The position numbers and the translations under genes are program-made. The notes below the pieces were generated by a model. It did not search any database and was not told the DNA's origin. It worked only from the letters and a program-made list of their open reading frames with translations. This document shows positions 1 through 9,300 of a stretch of DNA of 64,000 nt, piece by piece. This DNA is from Pyropia yezoensis. Taxonomy: Eukaryota; Rhodophyta; Bangiophyceae; Bangiales; Bangiaceae. Position 1 is the first letter of the stretch; each line of letters opens with the position of its first letter. The stretch spans positions 1,739,547-1,803,546 of the forward strand of contig CM020618.1 of NCBI GenBank assembly GCA_009829735.1. Direction: 5' to 3'.

Positions 1-674
1 GCCAAATGCTTGAGACGCCTCTCGTTGTGCTTGCCTCGCACCCAGTGCGTGAGGAAGACGACGACGTCGGCAGTGTCCATAAGCTTGGTCTGCACCGTCG
101 ACTCGTTCGAGTCCAAGCCCAACGACAGCACTTCCGTCTCTGTCATTGGCTTGCCGTCGCGACGTTGTACGAGAGCGTACCGGCAGGTCTCAGACGCATT
201 CGGAAGATCCCGCTCCAGCACAGTCACCAACGCCGTCTGTCGGTGGTGCCCGTCAACTGTGACGTACTGGCGGTCGCTCTTGTCCTCCAAGACGCCATCC
301 TCGCCCACCACCAGCGGTTCAAACTCACGGTCATTGTCTTGTGTGACGTCCTCGGTCACCTTGATCATACCGTGCGCCCAGTAGTAGCCCGTCGTGGTAA
401 AAGATATGATGTACCTCTTGACGTCGGCGTTCTCCGTGTCGCGCACAGACCGCACCAAGACACGAACGTTTCGCACCCGACCGATAATCATGGTCACCTT
501 GTAGATCCGGGCGAAGCGCTCCGACGCCGAGACAGATGACCCCGGCGTTTGAACGACGGACCCAGAAGCGCTAGGGGTAAACTCGATCCCGTGTACAAAG
601 ACGGAAACGTTCCGGTTCAATTGCGACACCCGACGGGATGCCGCAGCCGAAGACGCAGGGGGCCGCTGTAGCAT
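1..674 (-). CDS. ParB-like nuclease-domain protein, N-terminal part (runs off left edge)
   Basis: An uninterrupted minus-strand frame begins at an ATG (674-672) and reads off the left edge, giving about 224 residues. The key motif is VDGHHRQTALV at about residues 145-155. It matches the conserved D-G-H-x-R-x-x-A core of the ParB/sulfiredoxin fold, which in that family binds and hydrolyses nucleotides or acts as a nuclease. The stretch after it (LSLGLDSNESTV, about residue 185) sits where ParB-like domains carry their second conserved Asn-containing helix. The N-terminal 50 residues are Ser/Thr/Ala-rich and look disordered. The frame is on the same strand as the Arg/Gly/Ser-rich ORF and the large helicase. 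Seen: frame, start and motif. Known: the motif belongs to ParB-like domains. Inferred: a DNA-interacting role. The C-terminus is not visible, so other domains may follow. Confidence 0.6.
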   Translation of the reverse strand, partial: MLQRPPASSAAASRRVSQLNRNVSVFVHGIEFTPSASGSVVQTPGSSVSASERFARIYKVTMIIGRVRNVRVLVRSVRDTENADVKRYIISFTTTGYYWAHGMIKVTEDVTQDNDREFEPLVVGEDGVLEDKSDRQYVTVDGHHRQTALVTVLERDLPNASETCRYALVQRRDGKPMTETEVLSLGLDSNESTVQTKLMDTADVVVFLTHWVRGKHNERRLKHL

Positions 675-767
675 AATACATAATCACCGATTGGCTTACC
701 TAAAAGGTAGGTACTCGTAATGAGATGGGGCCAAAACCCCAAATCTGGCTCAAGATGTCAGGGATTT

Positions 768-845
768 CACCCGGTTGCCCAGTGGTTTGAGCGCGCCATT
801 CTGCTTACTTCTCAAGGGCCCGGGTTCGATTCCGACTCTCCGATC
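768..845 (+). other. tRNA-like sequence with RNA polymerase III A and B boxes (SINE head or decayed tRNA)
   Basis: GGTTCGATTCC at 823-833 matches the B-box consensus exactly, and TTGCCCAGTGG at 775-785 is close to an A box, at normal tRNA spacing. The acceptor and T stems do not pair well, so this is not a convincing functional tRNA. It is more likely a tRNA-derived SINE head or a decayed tRNA. It ends beside the stop codon of the Arg/Gly/Ser-rich ORF. Confidence 0.35.
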
Positions 846-846
846 T

Positions 847-1647
847 CTACTTTTTCGTTTTTCCACAGCCGCCGCGGCGTGGCGACACGACCTCGCGGGG
901 CAGGCGATGAAGAGCCCGCGACGGCTCTGCCGATGTGCCCTTCGACGGCGCGACCAGCAGGCGGCCCTGCCTTAGGCTGCCCGACCCACCATCGCCAGAG
1001 GATCGCTTGAAAGCCTGTACAGGAGGCGAGGAAGACCTCCAGCCCGTCCTTGAAGAATCGCTTTCTCCGCTGCCACTCGCACCACGACCACTGCTGGAGC
1101 CGGATTCGCCCGAACCACCAGCTGAACTTGACTCTCCGGAGCCGCCGCGGGAACGTGCCTCTCCAAAAGGACTGGCAGACTCGCCAGAGGACCTGCTTGA
1201 GCCAGACTCGTCAGAGCCGCCCCCGGAACCCGACTCGCCCGATCCGCTGCGTGAGGCGGATGAACGGCTTCCCCGGGATCGGGAAGCGCTCTGGGACGCA
1301 GAGCGGCTACGAGACGAACCACCAGACTCGGCGCCAGACTCACTAGCAGCCGAAGGCGGGCGCAGAAGCAAGGCCGCCTCAGCCGCGTCGCAGGCGGCTA
1401 CTTGGGTGTGGCTCACCCCAACCAAGGGAGCGCTCGGTTGAGGCGATGGCGAACGAGAGGGATGCCCGCGACCACCTCGAGGGGATGACAGAACGCCACG
1501 TCCACGACCACGCCCACCGCGACCGCGAGAAGGAGAGTCACCAACGCCTGCACCGTCAGCAGCCGCCGCAGCCGCGCCGCCGCGACCACGGCCACCACCG
1601 CCGCGACGACGGCCACGAGAGCTCGCCTTCCGCGGAGACCGGGCCAT
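847..1647 (-). CDS. Arg/Gly/Ser-rich low-complexity protein (RGG and SG repeats)
   Basis: The minus-strand frame from ATG 1647 to the stop at 847 gives 266 residues starting MARSPRKASSRGRRRGGGG. Residues 1-60 are RGG/RGR-rich, like RNA-binding RGG boxes. Residues 100-220 are dominated by Ser-Gly-Glu and Arg-Ser repeats. The last 40 residues are basic and end GKTKK. No globular domain is seen. The frame continues upstream to 2121, but composition changes sharply at the chosen Met and a TATA-like box lies about 220 bases before it, so the upstream part is probably not translated. It could be a disordered RNA- or chromatin-binding protein, or a chance open frame in GC-rich DNA. It lies between the ParB-like gene and the palindrome array, on the same strand as both large genes. 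Confidence 0.42.
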   Translation of the reverse strand: MARSPRKASSRGRRRGGGGRGRGGAAAAAADGAGVGDSPSRGRGGRGRGRGVLSSPRGGRGHPSRSPSPQPSAPLVGVSHTQVAACDAAEAALLLRPPSAASESGAESGGSSRSRSASQSASRSRGSRSSASRSGSGESGSGGGSDESGSSRSSGESASPFGEARSRGGSGESSSAGGSGESGSSSGRGASGSGESDSSRTGWRSSSPPVQAFKRSSGDGGSGSLRQGRLLVAPSKGTSAEPSRALHRLPREVVSPRRGGCGKTKK

Positions 1648-1861
1648 GATGAAAAATTGCTGGAAGTCCAGGCAAGAAAAGAGGAAAGTATGGGGAAGAG
1701 GCGCGGAAAGGAAAAACGTGGGTAGGAGAAAATGAGGACAAGTGAGGTGAAGAAGAAAAAAAGGGGGGGAGATGTGGCAATAGAGAGCGGGGTACAAAGG
1801 AGTGGGTGTGGAGGATGAGGATGCGATGACGACCTGAGAAGCCAAGGACCCGACAAGCACC

Positions 1862-1872
1862 AAATTTATAGA
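1862..1872 (-). promoter_or_regulatory. TATA-like box upstream of the Arg/Gly/Ser-rich ORF
   Basis: The minus strand reads CTATAAATTT here, a good TATA match in otherwise GC-rich DNA, about 220 bases upstream of ATG 1647. The spacing would allow a 5' UTR of about 190 bases. Confidence 0.35.
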
Positions 1873-2070
1873 GCCAGAGGGGCATCTCATTGGCCCGCGC
1901 TGAGGGGGCCCCAACATAGCACATGCGAGCATAAATCGGATCTCGTCATCCAAAACCAAGTGGTCTGGATCAATTCCGGTCAAGTCGTATTTGAAAAATG
2001 TAAGTCCGACTAAGTCGCACTTACGATAATTGCTTTGACCCATCAACTCACGACCGACTGGGAAACATAT

Positions 2071-3188
2071 GCCAGTAGTGCTAATGGACAATCGCTTCAA
2101 AGGGCAACATGATACTGACATGCAATTCCAGTAGCACTACTGGTCATCCCGGAAACAATCGAAAGGACCCAGGCCTTTCACGTGGAGGTAGATGTCAACG
2201 AGTAGTGCTACTCATACAGTTTAACTCATTAGCACATATGGCACGTCTTTGAAACATCCAAAACTCGAAGCGCCTGCCAGTAGTGCTACTGAACACACTC
2301 TGCAGAGAGTGGCAATATGGTGACCTTCACACCGAGTAGCACTACTCGTTCTGCATCCATCAAAGGCCGACTGATGTGCATGATGGCGAGGAGTAGCACT
2401 ACTCATTCACCCTCGTGGGTTGGGGCGTATGTGTTTTCTGTCCTGGGAACGGATCGTAAAGCAGCGAGCCATCATGTGCCGTATGGACAAGCAAGATGTG
2501 CTTATCACTAACATGGAAATGTACGTCACGATCGAGAGTAGCACTACTCGTGGTTGAATACCCTGCTTTGACAACGCACGACCTCTCCAGACAGTGTGTG
2601 CGTTCCAGTAGTACTACTCGTCGTCAAAGCAGGAGAAGCCCAGCATGGTGGCAACTATACATCATCTGGCGAGTAGCACTACTCGTCTGGCATTCGACAC
2701 ACGAGCGACTCCATAACCGAAGATAGAGCTGGTGTGTGAGTAGCGCTACTCGTCCATGGTTTGGTACTTGTGATCGAGTAGTGCTACATGTTGGAGTAGG
2801 TACTAATGATCTACGAAAGACATTCCCTGAAGGAAGAATTTCCGGGGACTGGATGAGTAGCACTACTCGTGAGGGAACTGACGAGTAGTACTACTCGTTG
2901 GAGTGGGTACAAAGATCTTCGAAAGACATTTCCTGAAGTCAGAACTTCGAAAGACTGCATGAGTAGCACTACTCGTCATGGGACTGACGAGTAGTACTAC
3001 TCGTCAATTGTTGCTCACCAGCAAAACAAATGTCACCTCTAAGAAATGCCATTATTTAGCTGTGACCCACCAGAGAAATGTGGAACTCTCTACAACAAAA
3101 TGTGGTTCACAGGAGTTTTCACGGGATCAGGCGCAGTCGAAACAGGATGAGCAGTACTACTCGTTACGTGCAGCAGTAGTGCTACTGG
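2071..3188. repeat. Array of 17 short palindromes, core AGTAGYRCTACT
   Basis: Seventeen near-identical inverted repeats with core AGTAG-YR-CTACT start near 2071, 2128, 2198, 2277, 2333, 2391, 2536, 2605, 2670, 2738, 2775, 2855, 2881, 2961, 2987, 3149 and 3174. Two are perfect 18-bp palindromes (ACGAGTAGTACTACTCGT at 2881 and 2987). Most outer arms are ACGAG/CTCGT; a minority are CC/GG (CCAGTAG...CTACTGG). Spacing is irregular, about 25 to 145 bases, and the DNA between copies is mostly unrelated. No open frame of note lies here. The array sits downstream of the helicase stop and upstream of the Arg/Gly/Ser-rich ORF. The form suits binding sites for a dimeric DNA-binding protein. It is not a CRISPR array, because repeat length and spacing are wrong. 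Confidence 0.8.
2791..3004. repeat. Two tandem 107-bp units inside the palindrome array
   Basis: Units 2791-2897 and 2898-3004 align along their length, sharing TTGGAGTRGGTAC near the start and CGAAAGACATT in the middle. Each ends with one GAGTAGCACTACTCGT copy and one ACGAGTAGTACTACTCG copy. A local tandem duplication therefore produced four of the seventeen palindromes; the other copies sit in unrelated flanks. Confidence 0.7.
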
Positions 3189-3363
3189 CCTGATCCGGCC
3201 CTGTCCTGACCATGCGCACTTTCTGCGAATCTTGAAATCCGAATATGTCGTGACTCACAAGTGATTCTTGTACTTTTGCGAGTGAAATACATTTCAGAAT
3301 AATTTGAAATGTAATTTGTACTTACTGTCTTCTAATTTTTTGCCTTTACATATGCATGCATGA

Positions 3364-6300
3364 TTAAAACGAAAGATCAAACGCGCGCGCCAAGATGGGC
3401 GCAAACAAGACAGTGTTGGGCAGCTTCCGGCCGCTTGTCAGCCAACGAGCGATCGCGTCTGTACCTTGCTGGCGCTTGTTGGGCCCCCAGACCAAGAGCT
3501 CGTTGGGAATAAGACGCTCGGGCGGTGCGTCGCTGCCATTGCCTGAGGTCGTTGTCCACTCGACTTGGCATGCCTTGGACAAGGCCGGCGCAAAATCAGG
3601 CTTGTCGACCGACATGTGGGCGCGGGACAGCAGCACCTGGATCAGCACGACCTTGATACACAACGTCCACGGGCACTTGGTTGGCCCAAAGTGCGCCGCC
3701 CCGTGCATGTCGTGAGCCGTCTCGTCGTCGCAGCGCACCGTCCTTGGCAGGCAGCAGCCGTCACATCGAGAGATGCTCGGGTCGATGTGCCCGTCCGTGT
3801 TGGGATCCCACGGCTTGGGCTCCTCCTTGCAAATGTTGCGCGGCTGACAGCAAACGTCTCCCATGGTTGCCGTCCTTGCAGACTGGCGCATGATGCTTGG
3901 CCGAAGGCAGTTCATGCAAACACGGTTGAAGCACGAGGACGACGTGTGCTTCATGCCGGGAGTGACTGGCACAGACAGCGCCCGACACCACGAGCATGGC
4001 GGCTTGTAGTCGCCCTGGTCGTGGCTGCGCCACACGGCAAGTGCAGCGCGCTGACCCCGCTGAAGGGTCTCCAGAGTGAGCGCGTACGCCGCGAGCGCCC
4101 GGTCATCTGCCAGCATGTAGCGCGCACTCTCGAGAACGGCAGGTACAGTGGAGGCGGGAGGACCGGAAGAGGAAGCGGGTCCACCACTGCTACCGCGGCC
4201 GGCTGCGGGAGAGGCGCTAGCCGTGACGACGGATGTCGGCGGAAGTGCAGCCCTCTGGGACTGTGTCAAGGGCGACGTCATGATGTCGCCGCCAGAGCCA
4301 CCGGCGTTGCCCCCCGTAGCGTTGTCCATTCGGGCGGTCGTTGTCCTTGTCGGCGGCCCCGATGGAGGCGTCATGTCCAGGTCGTCTGCCAGGCGCCTCC
4401 TCGTCGGAAACCGCAGCCCAGGTAGAGGAGTGCGCATTCGCATTTCTCGCTCTTGCGGACTCTCAGCTGCCCCGCCGCAGGTGGAGGAGCCGTCGATATC
4501 GTGGCCACGGCCACCGCTGGTGCCAGAGTCGGGGGGTTTGTCGGGTGACCCCGCGCCATCCGACTCGCGACGGCGCTTCTTCCGCACCTGCTCCTCACAG
4601 TAGTCGCAGCGTGCAAATCCCCCCGCGGTGCACGACACAAACGTGTCTCGCGAGAAGCCATCGAGGGTTGCGTCCAACCAAAGCCTGCGGCATTCGGTGG
4701 CAGGGAGAGCGGACCACTGGTCAAAGTTGCCCAGGGCCGCCAAGTTGGGCACCCGCTCGACGGCCGACTGCGACGTCAGCACGTACGAGTACCCGTCCAG
4801 GCTCCACACGACGGCCGTACCCACCAGGGACGGGGAGCGGCATAGGCGGCCAGACGCTTGGCCAAACGTCAACAGGTTCCGACCACCGAGAAACAGAGCC
4901 CACACCATGGAGGGGAAGTCGGTGCCTGTCGAGACCGCCGGGGAGCCAACGGCAATGACAACGCTGACAGACGGGCGCGCGATTGATAAGGCCACGACCT
5001 CGGCCGCGGACTTGCTGCCCGTGTACGACGCAATGGTAGAGGCGTCGTCGCCGGGGCGGCCGCCTTCAGAAAAGAGGTTGTGAACGTGGAACAGCGGCTG
5101 CGTGTCGGGCTCAGCGTCACTGCCACGGGCGCGGGTTGTCGCGCCTGTAGGGTCGGACGGGGTTGCAACCGGTGCGGAGGAGTTACGAGGTGCGGCAGCA
5201 CGGGCAGGTAGCGGGGCCGGCGCGTCCGGAGCACGCTCCGCAAGTGTGGCGTCCGCGGCGTGAAACTTGAGCACCACCACGTCACGCATGTCGTGAAGAG
5301 CCGCCCGCGGCGTTGGCTCCGCAGGGTTCCTTGGGACGCCACACAAGCTGCTTGCAACGCCGTTGACCTCGTCCACCGTCTCGCAAAAGACGCGAATGAC
5401 CGCAGAGCGGCCCGAAGCGTCGCCCGACGGGCTGCCAATCTGCCGCACCTGCTCCGCGACGCGCATCGCAACCACGTCATGGAGCGCCTGGTTGGCCCCC
5501 GGTACCATACTGACCACAAAGGGGCGCCGGATGCGCTCGACAATGTATCGAATGTTGGCCCGTCGGGTAGACACTGGACGAATGGTGGCAAATGGGCGGC
5601 TGGGGGGCGTCCCCACAAACGAGAGGAGGGTGGTCAGCCACGCAGCAGGGGACGTCGCAGTCAAGAGGATGAGCGGGCAGGACAGCTGCGAGAGGACCGA
5701 CGACGCAATGGTAGAGGCGTCGTCGCCGGGGCGGCCGCCTTCAGAAAAGAGGTTGTGAACGTGGAACAGCGGCTGCGTGTCGGGCTCAGCGTCACTGCCA
5801 CGGGCGCGGGTTGTCGCGCCTGTAGGGTCCGACGGGGTTGCAACCGGTGCGGAGGAGTTACGAGGTGCGGCAGCACGGGCAGGTAGCGGGGCCGGCGCGT
5901 CCGGAGCACGCTCCGCAAGTGTGGCGTCCGCGGCGTGAAACTTGAGCACCACCACGTCACGCATGTCGTGAAGAGCCGCCCGCGGCGTTGGCTCCGCAGG
6001 GTTCCTTGGGACGCCACACAAGCTGCTTGCAACGCCGTTGACCTCGTCCACCGTCTCGCAAAAGACGCGAATGACCGCAGAGCGGCCCGAAGCGTCGCCC
6101 GACGGGCTGCCAATCTGCCGCACCTGCTCCGCGACGCGCATCGCAACCACGTCATGGAGCGCCTGGTTGGCCCCCGGTACCATACTGACCACAAAGGGGC
6201 GCCGGATGCGCTCGACAATGTATCGAATGTTGGCCCGTCGGGTAGACACTGGACGAATGGTGGCAAATGGGCGGCTGGGGGGCGTCCCCACAAACGAGAG

Positions 6301-9300
6301 GAGGGTGGTCAGCCACGCAGCAGGGGACGTCGCAGTCAAGAGGATGAGCGGGCAGGACAGCTGCGAGAGGACCGACGACGCAATGGTAGAGGCGTCGTCG
6401 CCGGGGCGGCCGCCTTCAGAAAAGAGGTTGTGAACGTGGAACAGCGGCTGCGTGTCGGGCTCAGCGTCACTGCCACGGGCGCGGGTTGTCGCGCCTGTAG
6501 GGTCCGACGGGGTTGCAACCGGTGCGGAGGAGTTACGAGGTGCGGCAGCACGGGCAGGTAGCGGGGCCGGCGCGTCCGGAGCACGCTCCGCAAGTGTGGC
6601 GTCCGCGGCGTGAAACTTGAGCACCACCACGTCACGCATGTCGTGAAGAGCCGCCCGCGGCGTTGGCTCCGCAGGGTTCCTTGGGACGCCACACAAGCTG
6701 CTTGCAACGCCGTTGACCTCGTCCACCGTCTCGCAAAAGACGCGAATGACCGCAGAGCGGCCCGAAGCGTCGCCCGACGGGCTGCCAATCTGCCGCACCT
6801 GCTCCGCGACGCGCATCGCAACCACGTCATGGAGCGCCTGGTTGGCCCCCGGTACCATACTGACCACAAAGGGGCGCCGGATGCGCTCGACAATGTATCG
6901 AATGTTGGCCCGTCGGGTAGACACTGGACGAATGGTGGCAAATGGGCGGCTGGGGGGCGTCCCCACAAACGAGAGGAGGGTGGTCAGCCACGCAGCAGGG
7001 GCCGTCGCAGTCAAGAGGATGAGCGGGCAGGACAGCTGCGAGAGGACCGAGCGGACGTGCATCATGTGGTTGCGAAAGGTAGACCACAGGGGGAGGAGGT
7101 GCACTTCATCGACAACCACGCGGGCCAGGCGGCAGACGCCTTCGAGGTAGCGCAGAAACTCTAGAAGGGCCGCCATGTCCTGCACCGCTGTGCACACATC
7201 GAGGACGACGATCGCCGCGGTCGAATTGCGGGTGGACCCGCCGCCACGCCGCCACATCGTGACAGGAAAGCCGAGCTTGTTGGCAGCAACGAGGACGTTG
7301 GCTGTGACAGCCCGCGTAGGCGTAAGCACAATCGTCACGGCGGGTCCCAACTGATGGTCGCCCCGCCCGCCGTCAGCTGCTGCCGCGTAGGTCGACCACA
7401 AGAGCGTCTGGTGAGACACCGAGTCGGCAATGGCGGAAGCTATCCCCTGGAGGGAGACGCTTTGGCAAGGATGTACAGCAGCAGCGGCGGCGCTGGCGGC
7501 GGCAGCCAGTGCAAAGGCCGTGGCGGCCGCTGCTTCGGCCCGAGCGGGGCCGAGAAAGGTTAGCGTCTTGCCTCCACCCGATGGCAAAACAATGAGCAGG
7601 GTCTGCGGGTCACGCGCCAATGCAACTGCGTGGACAGCTTGTCGCTGCTCGTCAGACTTGTATAGGCCTGGGCCAAACGCTTCCTTCACAGAGGCGTCCA
7701 CAGCCTTGAGGACTTCCGCCGCAGGCAGGCGCCTAGGGCGGCACATCTCCTCCTCCAGGCTGGGCCCGACGGTGGACGACAAGGAGGCAGACGCGCCCGT
7801 CGCGACCCGGCTGGCGGCGGCAGCCGCACCAGAGGCGGCGGAGGCGGCAGCCACGGCGGCGGCGGCGGCGGCCGCGGAGGCGGCGGCAGGCGGGACGACG
7901 CCACTCGCCGGTCGCAGCAGTGAGTGGCGCGGACCGTTGGCAACGGCCGAACGGGCGGCAGCGCCCGGACCAGCCGCTACAATGCGCATGCACAGCTGCT
8001 CAGCGAGGGGGTGGCGCAGGTGGTTGGGAAAGTGGTTGGACGCCAGGCCCATGGACGCGTGCCAGCGAAGAGACCCACCCTTGAAGAGGAAGAACGACGA
8101 GTTGTTGACATCTCCAAAGGACAGGCTTGGGTCGTCAGCGCAGTTGGTCGCGGCCGTGCGCGTGCTGTGACCGCTCTGGAGCTCCAGCACGCGTCCCCAG
8201 TCGGGGACACCAGGCATGCCAGACGCGAGCGAGGCGACTGCGTCGCCGCACACGCCGTCGGGGTCCCCAAAGTGAGGGTCGCAGATGTCCATCTTGGTCA
8301 CCAGCTTGGCCACTGCAGCGGCCCATTGGCGATAGACTCGGATGCCGATCGGAAAGAGCGACGCACCACCTAACAGGTCCACCTCAAAGGCCGTCGAGAG
8401 AGTGCGTACGGGGAGAGGTTGCCCACGACAGTCTCGAAACAGCAGGGAGCGGTCAGCCAGGGAGGACCAGATGGGGTTGGCCGACGACGCATCGGCGCCA
8501 GAGCCGCCGCCGCTGGCGCCCGGCGAGCGAGCGCGGGCAAAGAACGCCTCGAGCGTTTCCAAAAAGACCATGTACAGGAGCAGGAGGGTGGATGTGGCGG
8601 CGTCCAGCCAGCGAATGATCGGTCGGCCGCGGCCTTGGTGCTCTACTTGGCCCTTGTGGTAGGTCAAGATGGTGTAAACGGCGCCTTTGTGGACGTACAG
8701 ACCGCGCCGCGAGCGTGCCGTGGACGGGCAGATGGTGAGCGCGGCGCTCTCGGTCTGCCGCGGCGGCGCGCCCCCGACGGTGTGAACAATTGCCCACAGG
8801 CGGGCGCGGAGGCGGTCAAGCTTGTTGCGCCAGGCCGCAAGCCCAGCAGCGTCCGTGATGATGGGAGGCGCAGATGTGTCAACCTCCAGCACCGGGTGGT
8901 CGTCGGCAGCACCTGCACCAGCCCCAGCAGCGGGCATCTTGACTGCCGGCCGGACGGAACACGAGGGCGAGTCCAGCACTCCCGACGCCAAAATGTGGGA
9001 CTGCCAGCGTCGCAGCATCGCCTGGTTGGCAGGCATCTGCAAGAACGAGACACCAGGTACCTGGCGATTGGGGATGTCCGTGAGGTGGACGGCCTCAGCA
9101 AAGAAGCCAGACGGCTCGGGGTCGTACCCAAAAAGCAGCTCCGTCATTTCCTCCATGGCGAGGCGCTGCAGGTTGGCCAGCCGGTCACAAGAGTGATGGT
9201 GCTCAGGTGGAGGCCCTGCGACAGCAGTGAGCCGCACATGGACTCCTCCGGGGCACCCGCAAGGTGCTCCGGCTCATCACATGGTAGAAAGGCGGGGGCG

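Noticed and set aside
6-539. 177-codon plus-strand frame at the left edge
   Set aside because: It is the mirror of the minus-strand ParB-like frame, which has an ATG, a clear motif and better codon use.
1648-2121. Upstream extension of the Arg/Gly/Ser-rich ORF
   Set aside because: Composition changes at the internal Met, and a TATA-like box falls inside the extension.
2071-3188. CRISPR array
   Set aside because: Repeats are 12-18 bp palindromes with irregular spacing from about 25 to 145 bases and the context is eukaryotic.
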